From the NCBI GenBank assembly GCA_032173965.1, contig CM063283.1, forward strand, positions 115,806,687 through 115,870,686: a stretch of 64,000 nucleotides of DNA. Direction: 5' to 3'. The notes below the pieces were generated by a model that was not told the DNA's origin, did no database searches, and saw only the letters and a list, made by a program, of their open reading frames with translations. Source of the DNA: Sitta carolinensis. Its lineage: Eukaryota > Chordata > Aves > Passeriformes > Sittidae. Positions 55,001 to 61,687 of the stretch are shown piece by piece. The position numbers and the translations under genes are program-made. Numbering within the stretch: position 1 is the first letter of the stretch; each line of letters opens with the position of its first letter.

Positions 55001-56245
55001 GCCAGGGGGAGAGCCAGGGGGCGGGGAGAGCCAGGGGGAGAGCCAGGGGGAGAGCCAGGGGGAGCAGGGAGAGAGCCAGGGGAGAGCCAGGGGGAGAGCC
55101 AGGGGGAGAGCCAGGGGAGAGCCAGGGGGAGAGCCAGGGGGAGAGCCAGGGGGAACCAGTTCAGCACTGAACAGCCCTGTCTGCCCCAGTAAGAACCAGT
55201 TCAGCCCAGGACACCCCTGCCCATCACACCAGTGCTGCCCCAGTAAGAACCAGTTCAGCCCAGAAGGCCCCCACCCAGCCCCTCCCGTGGGAATTCCGTG
55301 TGGGAATCCCCTGGGACAGCCTGCTTGGGTGGGCTGCAGGGGAAGGGGAGGCTCCCCCTCCACCCCAAGAGTTCCCACCTCAAACTGCACAAACCCAGTT
55401 CCCAGGGTGGGGACCCAGCTGAGGGTCGCCCCTCCAGCTTGGGGACCCCTCCCCTGGCCCAGCACCCCAAAGGGGTGGGGGCCAAGCCCAAAGCTCCTGC
55501 CAGGGCTCCCAAAACGAACCGAGAGGTCCCATCCCTCACTCTCGGGGTCTGGGGGATCTCTCCCGCTCCGGGCTCCCCCCAAAGCTGAGGGGAGCCCATC
55601 TCCTCCCCCCAGGTGTCATCACAGCTGTGGGGACCCCATCCTCCCACGGAGGACTCTCCTAAGAGAGGGGGGACCCCCCTGTGCTCTCTGTGGGTGCCGT
55701 GAGGGGACCCCCAAGGCCGAAGGGGGCTCATCCCCTCACGCCATGTGCCATAGGGGACCCCCAAAGCTGAGCTGAGCCCATCCCTGACGGGCCGTGAGGG
55801 ACCCTTGCAAAACGGGGGGATGGCCACCTGACCTGCGTGCCTTGGGGGTGAGGGACCCCAGAGCACAGGGACCCCCGAGCAGAGGGACCCCAGAGCAGAG
55901 AGACACCCCCAAAGCAGAGGGACCCCCAAAGGGACCCCCCAGAACAGAGGGACCCCCAAACAAAAGGGACTCCCAGAGCAGAGGAACCCCCCAGAACAGA
56001 GGGACCCCCCGAGCAGAGGGACCCCCCCAGAAACTCCCCGAGCAGAGGGACCCCCACCCTTCCACGGGCCACGAGGGAGCCCCAGAAGGGGGCAGGGATT
56101 CCCGCGGGGCTCCCCTAAAGCCGAGGGGCCCGTGCCCCCGCCCCGGGAGCCCCGGGCAGGGCAGTGCCCGCCATGCCCGACCCGCGGGCAGCGGGGGAAC
56201 CCCCGGAGAGCGCGGGGAGCGCTCACCCCGCTTCACGACGTGCAT
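36860..56245 (-). CDS. RRM1: RRM1: ribonucleoside-diphosphate reductase large subunit, complete 19-exon gene
   Basis: The product is the catalytic and allosteric large subunit of class Ia ribonucleotide reductase. It reduces ribonucleoside diphosphates to deoxy forms for DNA synthesis, in the cytosol, with RRM2 or RRM2B. Nineteen exons were joined by translation and GT-AG boundaries: 56245-56227, 54464-54376, 52963-52786, 52374-52274, 51649-51590, 50917-50878, 49313-49151, 48219-48078, 47160-47077, 46803-46642, 46123-46044, 45608-45406, 44895-44746, 42105-41884, 40863-40787, 39935-39800, 38617-38522, 37602-37414 and 37042-36860. Phases match throughout except for one extra base in exon 12. 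Without that base the protein is 790 aa, against 792 in human. The ATP-cone is about residues 1-92 and includes D57. Redox cysteines are C218 and C444. N427, C429 and E431 form the active site, Y737-Y738 the radical path, and C785/C788 the tail pair. STIM1 lies upstream on the same strand, as in human. Confidence 0.96.
37190..37395. repeat. Diverged tandem repeat in RRM1 intron 18
   Basis: Four diverged units containing TTGGGAACAAGC and CCCCAGTCCCAGG. Confidence 0.65.
37414..37602 (-). CDS. RRM1: RRM1 exon 18
   Basis: Codes residues 668-730, [20 protein letters not shown] to HFYGWKQ. The acceptor is TTCCAG and the donor GTACAG. Confidence 0.97.
37745..38240 (-). mobile_element. CR1 LINE 3' fragment, RRM1 intron 17
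   Basis: Long antisense CR1 from GACTGGTTTGGGCTGGGAGA through CTTCTCCAGGCTGAACAACC to GGCCTCCTCTGGACATG, the canonical order of the CR1 3' end. It is in sense orientation to RRM1 transcription. Confidence 0.85.
38522..38617 (-). CDS. RRM1: RRM1 exon 17
   Basis: Codes residues 636-667, [20 protein letters not shown] to NGSIQ. The acceptor is GCCAG and the donor GTACAG, in phase 0 at both ends. Confidence 0.96.
38690..38810 (+). mobile_element. CR1 LINE 3' end, RRM1 intron 16
   Basis: Sense terminus with GGTCCCTCCAAACCATTCTG and GGATTCTG. Confidence 0.7.
39800..39935 (-). CDS. RRM1: RRM1 exon 16
   Basis: Codes residues 590-635, [20 protein letters not shown] to LSGEFQ, including the conserved PTASTAQ phosphate-binding stretch of class I reductases. 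The acceptor is CCCAG and the donor GTGAGC. Confidence 0.96.
40615..40745 (+). mobile_element. CR1 LINE 3' end, RRM1 intron 15
   Basis: CCAGGCTGGATGGGGCTGGA, then GGTCCCTGCCATGGCAGG and a diverged terminus. Confidence 0.65.
40787..40863 (-). CDS. RRM1: RRM1 exon 15
   Basis: Codes residues 565-589, [20 protein letters not shown] to KEKIA, and ends two bases into a Lys codon. The acceptor is CTCAG and the donor GTGAGT. Confidence 0.95.
41060..41395 (-). mobile_element. CR1 LINE 3' fragment, RRM1 intron 14
   Basis: Antisense terminus AGAATCCCAGAATATCCTGA followed by the same block as 3.95-4.11 kb. Confidence 0.75.
41493..41756 (+). mobile_element. LTR-like element in RRM1 intron 14
   Basis: TATAAAAAGG at 41681 is followed by AATAAAG at 41697 and then a short end segment. 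The block is antisense to RRM1 and directly follows a CR1 fragment. The borders are approximate and no target duplication was seen. Confidence 0.5.
41884..42105 (-). CDS. RRM1: RRM1 exon 14
   Basis: Codes residues 491-564, [20 protein letters not shown] to EGSPVSKG. It is markedly more GC-rich at third positions than the neighbouring exons and abuts the large intron 13 minisatellite (about 32 bp away). The acceptor is CCCAG and the donor GTGAGT. Confidence 0.96.
42138..43735. repeat. 38/49-bp minisatellite in RRM1 intron 13
   Basis: About 1.6 kb, some 37 units of two length classes: 38 bp, and 49 bp with an 11-bp GGGGAGAGCCT addition. The shared core is GGACCACTGCCCAAACTGCC. It begins about 32 bp from exon 14. 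Confidence 0.95.
43855..44195 (-). mobile_element. CR1 LINE 3' fragment, RRM1 intron 13
   Basis: Antisense CR1 of another subfamily, recognised by GTTCCCCAGCAGTGCCAAGG, CCTCCAGGGATGAGGACTTC and GGCCATTTCCTCATGTCC in consensus order. Confidence 0.8.
44447..44695. repeat. 35-bp minisatellite in RRM1 intron 13
   Basis: Seven units of about 35 bp with CCCCTGGGATTCCTTGTGTC. It ends about 50 bp from exon 13. Confidence 0.9.
44746..44895 (-). CDS. RRM1: RRM1 exon 13
   Basis: Codes residues 441-490, [15 protein letters not shown] to INYYPVPE. C444 is the second redox cysteine of the active-site pair. The acceptor is CCACAG and the donor GTGAGG. Confidence 0.97.
45406..45608 (-). CDS. RRM1: RRM1 exon 12, with an apparent 1-nt insertion
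   Basis: From the expected acceptor (CGCAG ending at 45609) the reading is S-YERQGR, as in other vertebrates. One extra A at 45589 then shifts the frame. The remaining [14 protein letters not shown] to YTSKEE, which carries N427, C429 and E431, is intact in the next frame. Removing that base gives 67 codons plus the split codon and correct phase into exon 13. A second acceptor-like CAG at 45598-45596 would restore frame, replacing SYERQGR with RAA. An assembly error is the simplest cause, but a real change is possible. Confidence 0.9.
46044..46123 (-). CDS. RRM1: RRM1 exon 11
   Basis: Codes residues 347-372, [20 protein letters not shown] to KLYE, and ends AG, two bases into codon 373. The acceptor is TACAG and the donor GTAAGA. 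The ending phase is central to the exon 12 anomaly. Confidence 0.95.
46175..46325 (+). mobile_element. CR1 LINE 3' end, RRM1 intron 10
   Basis: Sense: TCCCAGGCCAGGCTGGATGG ... AAGGTCCCTCCCAAGCCAAA. Confidence 0.75.
46642..46803 (-). CDS. RRM1: RRM1 exon 10
   Basis: Codes residues 293-346, [19 protein letters not shown] to VETNQ, part of the alpha/beta barrel. The sequence is nearly identical to human. The acceptor is CCCAG and the donor GTGAGA. Confidence 0.97.
47077..47160 (-). CDS. RRM1: RRM1 exon 9
   Basis: Codes residues 265-292, [20 protein letters not shown] to GGNK. The end of the exon begins the substrate-specificity loop that continues in exon 10. The acceptor is CTGCAG and the donor GTGCCT. 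Confidence 0.96.
47500..47880. other. Unassigned block in RRM1 intron 8, possibly LTR-derived
   Basis: AT-moderate sequence unlike the flanking CR1-rich intron DNA, with no clear ends. ERV origin is a guess from composition. Confidence 0.25.
48078..48219 (-). CDS. RRM1: RRM1 exon 8
   Basis: Codes residues 217-264, beginning with S217 and the redox-active C218. It includes D226 of the specificity site and the SKSAGGIG loop region. Residue 222 is Cys (codon TGC at 48206-48204) where human has Ser. The acceptor is TTCAG and the donor GTGAGT. Confidence 0.96.
48335..48545 (-). mobile_element. CR1 LINE fragment, RRM1 intron 7
   Basis: Antisense: GCACTGTCCAAATGCCCCTG, CCCCTGGGGAGCCTGGGC and GAAGAACCTTTTCCCAATAT in CR1 order. 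Confidence 0.75.
48649..48938 (+). mobile_element. LTR-like element in RRM1 intron 7
   Basis: Starts TGATGTTTTAG, much as the intron 14 element starts TGATGTTTTGG. TATAAA at 48845 and GTATATAAGGG follow, and it ends near CAACA. It is antisense to RRM1. No clear target duplication. Confidence 0.45.
49151..49313 (-). CDS. RRM1: RRM1 exon 7
   Basis: Codes residues 163-216, [18 protein letters not shown] through [11 protein letters not shown], ending two bases into the next codon. The acceptor is CTGCAG. The donor GTGCTC is a weak but GT-type site. Confidence 0.96.
49430..49735 (+). mobile_element. AT-rich LTR-like element, copy 2 (RRM1 intron 6)
   Basis: Same family and order of landmarks as the 20.1-20.6 kb copy, lying antisense to RRM1. 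It has AATGTATAAACC near 49618 and TAATAAACCC near 49694. Confidence 0.6.
49890..50345 (-). mobile_element. CR1 LINE 3' fragment, RRM1 intron 6
   Basis: Antisense CR1 with GGCAGCCACAGCTGCTCTGG then AGCTGAACAATCCCAGC and CTGGGGCAGCTCTGCAGG. Confidence 0.75.
50485..50650 (-). mobile_element. CR1 LINE 3' end, RRM1 intron 6
   Basis: Antisense terminus TGGAATCCCAGAGTGGTTGG followed by CTTGGAAGGAACTTGAG. Confidence 0.65.
50878..50917 (-). CDS. RRM1: RRM1 exon 6
   Basis: Codes residues 150-162, [13 protein letters not shown], plus one base. At 40 nt it is the smallest internal exon. The acceptor is TTTAAAG and the donor GTAAGG. Human has G where this gene has S before the final K. Confidence 0.95.
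51590..51649 (-). CDS. RRM1: RRM1 exon 5
   Basis: Codes residues 130-149, running from [11 protein letters not shown] to FGFK, exactly 20 codons. The acceptor is GCCAG and the donor GTGAGG. Confidence 0.96.
52274..52374 (-). CDS. RRM1: RRM1 exon 4
   Basis: Codes residues 96-129, [19 protein letters not shown] onward to LANKD. It links the ATP-cone to the N-terminal helical domain. The acceptor is CGCAG and the donor GTAAGT, ending in phase 0. Confidence 0.96.
52786..52963 (-). CDS. RRM1: RRM1 exon 3
   Basis: Codes residues 37-95, from AQITMKV to KKVFS, completing the ATP-cone and including D57, the residue altered in dATP-feedback-resistant mutants of mammalian RRM1. The acceptor is CTGCAG and the donor GTGGGT. 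The exon ends one base into the next codon. Confidence 0.96.
53060..53330 (+). mobile_element. CR1 LINE 3' end, RRM1 intron 2
   Basis: Sense CR1 from GGAATGGCTGCAGAGTGGGA to a CATTCCAATCCAAACCCTTC terminus. Confidence 0.75.
54376..54464 (-). CDS. RRM1: RRM1 exon 2
   Basis: Codes residues 7-36, beginning by completing the D codon and then [10 protein letters not shown]. This is the first half of the ATP-cone (allosteric activity) domain. The acceptor is CCCAG and the donor GTGAGT. A 0.7 kb purine-rich minisatellite begins just upstream in intron 1. Confidence 0.96.
54480..55160. repeat. GAGAGCCAGGG minisatellite in RRM1 intron 1
   Basis: About 0.68 kb of GAGAGCCAGGGGGAGAGCC variants with units mostly 12 to 15 bp. 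The plus strand is purine-rich with many GGG and GGGGG runs. It starts 16 bp from exon 2. Confidence 0.95.
55850..56055. repeat. GAGCAGAGGGACCCCC minisatellite in RRM1 intron 1
   Basis: Ten to twelve units of about 16-18 bp at the edge of the CpG island. Confidence 0.9.
56227..56245 (-). CDS. RRM1: RRM1 exon 1 (start codon)
   Basis: This exon carries the ATG at 56245-56243 and codes MHVVKR plus one base. The donor GTGAGC follows directly. The start is chosen because it matches the conserved vertebrate N-terminus and lies in the CpG island. Any 5' UTR exon boundary is not visible. Confidence 0.93.
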
Positions 56246-56396
56246 GGCGGCGGCGGCGTGTCCCCCTCAGAGCGCCCCTGTGCCCCGGTCCCAGTCGGTG
56301 CGTGCCGCTGCCGCTCGGTCCCCCCGGTGCCTCCCTCAGCTCCGCGCCCGCCGCTTCCCGCGCCCGCCGCGCGCGCCCCGCCCCGCTGAGGCGCCC

Positions 56397-56407
56397 GCCG
56401 CCATCTT
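56397..56407 (-). promoter_or_regulatory. YY1-type element, RRM1 orientation
   Basis: Minus-strand AAGATGGCGGC, a full match to the YY1 promoter element. It lies about 150 nt upstream of the RRM1 ATG. In known promoters this motif commonly lies just downstream of the transcription start in the direction of transcription. Confidence 0.55.
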
Positions 56408-56574
56408 GGCTGCGGGCACGGCGCCCTGCCTTGCCAATCCCGCCCCGCGCCGCTCCCCGCGCTGCCGGTGGCCGCCGGCGGACACTAATCCCGGCCCTCA
56501 TGCCCACGGCGTCCCCGCTCTCCCGCCGGGAATCGCCGCCCCGCCGGGGAACGCCGCCGATCCCGCCCGCTTCA

Positions 56575-56585
56575 AAGATGGCGGC
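56575..56585 (+). promoter_or_regulatory. YY1-type element, opposite orientation
   Basis: Plus-strand AAGATGGCGGC, a second full match about 170 bp away and facing the other way. It suggests a divergent transcript that starts in the same CpG island and runs rightward. No protein-coding first exon is recognisable there. Confidence 0.45.
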
Positions 56586-56699
56586 GCCAGCGCTCCCTCC
56601 CCCGGCGGGGGGGACAGGACGAGGCTGAGGGCGCCAAGGACGGAGCGCGCGGAGGGACAAAACACCCGCGTCCTCTCCGCCAAACGGTAACGGCGTTAA

Positions 56700-57845
56700 T
56701 TGTAATGATCCTGAATCAAGGCCCAGCCGTGAAATGTGAGATTAAACTCTGGATCCCACTGCCCAGGGCGGTGGGGGAGGCCCTGTCCCTGGAGGTCCTG
56801 CACAGGGACAATGGGAGGCGCACTGTGGAGCGGCCACGGGGCCCTCAGGCTCTGGCACAGGAGCGGCAGGGAGAGAGCTGGAATTACAGAAAGCTCTCTG
56901 CCAAGGTCCAAAAGCACCAAAGCTGCACCTGCAGAACCCCCAGCCCTGGGACACAAGAGCAGCAGGAGCTGGAGCTGCTGGAGAGCCCAGAGGGGCCCCG
57001 GGGCTGCTCCAGGCTGGAGCCCCTCTGGAGCCAGGCTGGCAGAGCTGGGGGGCTCAGCTGCAGAGGAGAAGCTGCAGGGAGAGCTCAGAGCCCCTGGCAG
57101 GGCCTGGAGGGGTCCAGGAGAGCTGGGGAGGGACTGGGGACAAGGCAGGGAGGGACAGGGCACAGGGAATGGCTGCAGAGTGGGATTGGCTGGGATTGGG
57201 GGCAGGAATTGTTCCCTGGAGGGTGGACAACCTCTGCAGCCTGGGGGTTTGGAGTGCTGGCACAGCAGGAATTCTGCAGCTGTGGGCACTGCAGGGTCTG
57301 GAATATTGCTGGAATGAGAAGATCTCTGAGCCCCTTCCAGCCCAGGCTGCTCTCTGGTTCCTTGGTTCCTTACCTGGGGGTGACAGGGCAGGGACAGCAG
57401 CAGGGGCAGCAGCTCCACCCTGCCCTGCTGGTCCTTCAGCCTCTTTGCCCTCCCAAATCCAACCCCTGCCATGGGATTGATGCCTGGAGAGGCTGCCTGG
57501 AGCAGGGGCTGGGCAGAGGGGCAGGAATAAAGCAGGGATTGAGTCAAAGCCTTCCCAGGACACACCTTGGGCACTGCAAGGGGGGCCCGGGTCAGGAGTT
57601 TTCCCCCTTTTCTCAGCTCTGGCCCATTCCCAGCTCGGGTTCCTGGTGCAATCCCAGCCCCAGGGGATGCAGTCCCACCCTCCCAGATTCTCTCCTCCAT
57701 TCTCTGCTGTTTGCACTCGGTGGGCCCGGAGCTGCAGCGGTGCCCTTGGTTCTGGGGCTGGGAAAGGATTGCTGTGTGCCTGAGCTGGGAGAGAACGGGT
57801 GACACTGTGTGTGCAGCTCAGGGCACTCACCAGGGCACTGCAGAA
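56700..57845 (-). repeat. Long dispersed repeat, copy A (most complete)
   Basis: About 1.1 kb. Its segment 57230-57845, read on the minus strand, is near-identical to 22430-22747 plus 23181-23480, and to about 500-885 on the plus strand. Over the shared 340 bp I count only a handful of differences. Its left half contains CR1-derived sequence (56955-57235). It sits between RRM1 and STIM1. The family identity is unknown to me. Confidence 0.8.
56955..57235 (+). mobile_element. CR1 LINE fragment inside repeat copy A
   Basis: Sense CR1, near-identical to 7780-8060, embedded in the otherwise unclassified repeat. Confidence 0.7.
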
Positions 57846-58674
57846 AGGAAAAATTATATAATAATAATAGCAACGATAATAATATTAGCAATAATAGTAA
57901 TAATAACTATATATAAGTGGATGCACACGTGGAGGCAGCCGGCCCTAATGAGTGTTAATGAGCGCTAATGAGCGCCGGGCTAAGGAGGAGCCAGCCCAGG
58001 GGCTGTGCGGTTCCAATGCTTTGGGCACCTGGGGAGGCCGGGCTTGGCAAGGCTCGGGACACGCTGGTTTCTACCCCGGAAAATGTAAATACGGACCGGC
58101 CGAGGCTGCAGGGAGCAGGATGCCCTCCGAGAAGGCTGCTTGTGCGTGGAGGTGGAGATGTCAGTGCACTGGAAACGCCAGGACCTGCCGGGCACATCCC
58201 ACGGGATGGCTGCTGCTCCCCTGTGCCATCCCCATCCCGGCGGGTGCCAGCCGCTGCTCTCAGCCTGTCGGTCATTATTGCTCCTGGGAACGCCCTGCAC
58301 TCGGAGGTGTCTCTGGGGCACTCTGCGAGCAGGACCCGCTGCCCACGGGGTTGTCACATCCCTGGAAGCAGTCTGGGGGGGCTGCCTGTCCCTGTCCCCG
58401 CTGCCAGCAGTGTCCCCATGGCAGAGGCAACGATGTGACGACCCCGGGGTGGATCCAGCCCTGTGCCCACTGTGCCTTCAGAGCTGTGACCCAATTCCCT
58501 TGGGAGAGGATGACTGCAGGGCCCGGTCCAGGGGGAGCTGGGGTGTCCCTCTGTCCCCACAGCCCTGGCCAGGAACACATCCCCAGCAGGCACCCTGATC
58601 CCACTGTGCTGGAAGCTTGGGGAGGGCTGGAAGAAGAGAGCAGCAGCCAGCAGCTCGTAAAATAGACTACATGC
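57846..58674. other. Intergenic spacer between STIM1 and RRM1
   Basis: Starts with an AT-rich (AATAAT)-like tract at 57850-57915, then single-copy GC-rich sequence with a duplicated TAATGAGCGCTAATGAGCGC near 57955. No gene recognised. Confidence 0.35.
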
Positions 58675-58680
58675 TTTATT
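58675..58680 (-). terminator. STIM1: Candidate STIM1 polyadenylation signal
   Basis: Plus-strand TTTATT gives AATAAA on the STIM1 strand. It is the first hexamer after the stop codon. An 18-nt A run on the plus strand (about 58705-58722) lies just upstream in transcript order. Confidence 0.4.
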
Positions 58681-58894
58681 GGATTGAAAAGTTTTATGAA
58701 ATGACAAAAAAAAAAAAAAAAAACCAAAAAACCACCTTAAATCAAGAGTTGGCAGATGCGTTGACAGTTGCCGTTTGGTGGATCCCCAACCCCTTCTCCA
58801 GAAGCATCCAAGGTCTCTGCCAGCACAAACAGCTCCGACCCCGCCGGCCCCGCGCCCGGGGGACCCTGCCCGTGACAGCGGGGGGCCCAGGGAC

Positions 58895-59412
58895 TGGGGT
58901 GCCCACAGAGTGGGGTACCCATGGATTGGGGTGCCCATGGACCGGGGTACCCATGGACTGGGTGCCCACTGATTGGTGTGCCCACGGACCAGGGTACCCA
59001 CATATGGGGCGCCCACGGACCAGGGTACCCATGGACTGGGGTGCCCACAGAATCGGGGTGCCCACAAATCAGGGTGCCCATGGAATCAGGGTACCCACTG
59101 ACAGGGGTACCCACGGACCAGGGTGCCCACAGAATTGGGGTGTCCACAGATCAGGGTGCCCATGGACCAGGGTGTCCACTGATTGGGGTGCCACAAATCA
59201 GGGTGCCCATGGAATCAGGGTGCCCACGGACTGGGGTACCCACAAATCAGGGTGACCACAGGATTGGGGTGCCCACAAATCAGGGTGCCCACAGAATCAG
59301 GGTGCCCATGAGTCAGGGTGCCCACTGACCAGGGTGCCCACAAATCAGGGTGCCCACAGATCGGGGTGCCCACGGAATCGGGGTGCCCACGGAATCGGGG
59401 TGCCCAGGCACC
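58895..59412. repeat. 17-bp minisatellite in the putative STIM1 3' UTR
   Basis: About 30 units around GGGTGCCCACAGAATCA with ACCCATGGACC variants. Confidence 0.95.
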
Positions 59413-59885
59413 AGCCCCAGCTGCAGGGCCGCGTGCCCCCTCCCCGTCCCCAGGGAAATGCAGGCACTTAAAAGTCATTGAGAGGAATTTTTCACTTATC
59501 CCAAAGCAACAGTGAAATTTGTTTAACTCCCACCTACGGAACAAAAAACACCTTTGTAGCCCTTCCTGAATTGTCAAGACACAAATATATTACTCTGGCA
59601 TAACGCAAGGCCCCGGGGGCTCTCGGCATCCCACCAGGCCTCCTCTTCCTCCCCCATGGGGCATCCTCCTCTGCCTCGGCAGGAGCAGCCAGGGATGTGT
59701 GGGATGGTGGGCTGGGGACAGAGGGGTGGTGAGGACAGGGACCCTGGCCTCGGGGGTCGTGTGTGGGCCAGAGAGCCACCCCGAGTGGGGTGGGAGGGGG
59801 CTTGGGGGTTCCCCGGCAGCCCCAGGGCGGGGGGATGCTCCTGGAGGAGCTGGGAGAGGAGGGCAAGGGGGTGGAGTGAGGCTCA

Positions 59886-60004
59886 GCCCAGGGATGGGGC
59901 AGGGCCCAGGGCTCATCCCCAGGGATGGGGCAGGGCCCAGGGCATCCCATCCCCAGGGATGGGCAGGGCCCAGGGCTCATCCCCAGGGCTCATCCCCAGG
60001 GACA
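59886..60004. repeat. 31-bp tandem repeat
   Basis: Three to four units containing CAGGGATGGGGCAGGGCCCA. Confidence 0.85.
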
Positions 60005-61137
60005 GGCTCGGCCTCGGAGGGAGGGGGACTCGGCCACAGCCGCTGCCCCGAGCGGGGCCCCCCTCAGTGGGCGGGCTGTGATGGGGACACAGGTGAGCAG
60101 CAGGCTGTGAGCAGCAGGCTGCGAGCCCCAGGGTGCCGAGGGAGGACGGGAGATGGCTCAGCACGGACTGAGAGCCGGGTCAGGCTGTGCCGGCACACAC
60201 CGGGGGGACGCTGCCCGTGTGAGCCCCCTGCAGAACTCCAGGGGAGGACTCTGCCATGGTCCTGCCAGCCAGGCACAGCCCGTGCCCTGCAGCCCCGCCG
60301 TGCCCCTCTGGCCCTGCCCAGCCAGGACAGGGCACACGGGGACAGGGGACGCTCCCGGAGCCCCCTCCTCTCCGTGTGCGGGGGGCGGCTGCGCCTGGCT
60401 GTGCCCCGAGCCCCCTCGCAGCCCCTCGTCCCCAGGGTCCTCAGCCGGGGCCCCGGCGGGTCCCGAGCAGCCCGGGGCTCCGGGGAGGGTGCCCGGGGAA
60501 GCGAAGCCGGGGACAGGCGCGGGCCGGCGCCCAGGCAGCGGGCAGAGCAGCGCGGGCACGGCCCCGTCCCCAGGGGCGGCACTCGGGGACCGGGAGCACA
60601 CAAGTACCGGCAAGGGCAGAGTCCTCCCCTGCTCCTGCTCAGGAGGGGATCCCCTTCCCAGGGCTGGAAAAGTGACTCGGAGAAACGAGGGAGAACCGCT
60701 GCGACCGGAGTCACCCGGGGGGAGCGCGGAGCAGCCGGCGCCGCCCCGACCCTCCATCAGCCTGTGCAAAAGTCGGAGGAGGCAGGAGAACAAATTAATA
60801 ACAACAATAAAAAATAAAATTAAAAAAAAAATTAAAATAAAACCACATTGAAACCAAACCCAAAGGCCGCGTGGCTGAGCAGAGCAGGAGTAACTGGAAG
60901 CCATGCACAGCAAAGCCGGGACCGCAGCGGTCGGAGGGGAGGGCAGGGGCGGCTCTTCTCCCGGGGGAGCCGGCAGCGTCGCGGTTTTTCGTCTCGGAGA
61001 TGAGGAAATAAATAAGTTTAAATAGCTCCTCCCGTGCCGGCGCTGGGGTGCCGCGGGGTGCGGGGTGCCGGGGCCGCGCTGCGCTCCCGGTGCACGGCCG
61101 GACCGGCGGGACGCGTCCGGGGGTCTCCTCCCCCTCC

Positions 61138-61687
61138 CTACTTCTTGGGCTTCCTGAAGATCTTTAGGGGGAACTTTTTCTTGCTCTGGCCGAGGTCAAC
61201 CTCGTCGCCCGTCAGGCTGCTGTCCTCGTCCCCCGGGCTCTTCTTGGCGGCCAGCTGCGGGATGCGGGTGTTCCTGGCGCCGCTGGGCCGGCAGTCAGAG
61301 ATGGGGGAGGGGGTGTCGGGGTCGGTGGAGCTGGGGCTGTGCGACCGGGACGAATCCGAGTGGCTGGGCTTGCCGGCCGTCGGGTGGCTGATCTCCCCCA
61401 GGCTGGAGGACTTCTCCATGCCGTGGTTCACCATCATCATCTTCTTCATCGCCATGGGGCTCTCGGGCAGCCGCTCCTGCAAAGCCGCCAGGGCGGAGGG
61501 CTCCCCGTGCCGGCTGCCGCCGTTGGGGGTGGGCGCGCCGGGGGCCGGGGGCGCGGGGACAGCCTCCTCCATGGACCTGGTCAGCAGCGTGGGCCGGGCA
61601 GCCAGCAGCTTGGGCGCCGAGCTGGGGATACGCTGGTGGTCGCTCAGGTGCGGGATGGAGGAGTCGGAGTCGCAGCGAGTTAAATCT
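61138..61687 (-). CDS. STIM1: STIM1 last coding exon (partial gene)
   Basis: This is the C-terminal exon of stromal interaction molecule 1, the single-pass ER calcium sensor that gates ORAI channels when stores empty. The acceptor CGCAG ends at 61688. The exon starts with the last base of a codon and then codes 182 residues from DLTRCDSDSS to KPKK, with TAG at 61140-61138. The Ser/Pro-rich stretch SRSHSPSSTDPDTPSP matches human STIM1. TRIP (exon residues 140-143) is the EB1 microtubule-tip motif. The tail from about residue 169 (KKKFPLKIFRKPKK) is the plasma-membrane-binding polybasic domain. Adjacency to RRM1 on the same strand supports STIM1 over STIM2. Earlier exons (EF-hand, SAM, TM, CAD/SOAR) are outside the window. 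Confidence 0.94.

Larger units (their letters stand above)
56060..56700. promoter_or_regulatory. CpG island and RRM1 promoter region
   Basis: Dense CpG, GC boxes (CCCGCCCC at 56439-56446) and an adjacent CCAAT at 56434-56438 surround the RRM1 start codon. There is no TATA box, as expected for a housekeeping and S-phase gene. The minus-strand transcription start probably lies near 56.4 kb. This is inferred from the YY1-type element at 56407-56397, because such elements usually sit just inside a transcript. Confidence 0.75.
58675..61137 (-). other. STIM1: Putative STIM1 3' UTR
   Basis: The first minus-strand AATAAA after the STIM1 stop is at 58680-58675, which would make a 3' UTR of about 2.5 kb. 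The stretch contains GC-rich unique sequence, an A-rich run at about 60790-60842, a 31-bp tandem repeat near 59.9 kb and a minisatellite at 58.9-59.4 kb. The extent is inferred only from the hexamer. Confidence 0.45.

Noticed and set aside
56700..57845. Complementary open frames of about 365-369 residues on both strands in repeat copy A
   Set aside because: Both strands are open over the same interval, a GC-rich, CpG-poor sequence effect. The content is CR1 and a dispersed repeat, with no recognisable protein.
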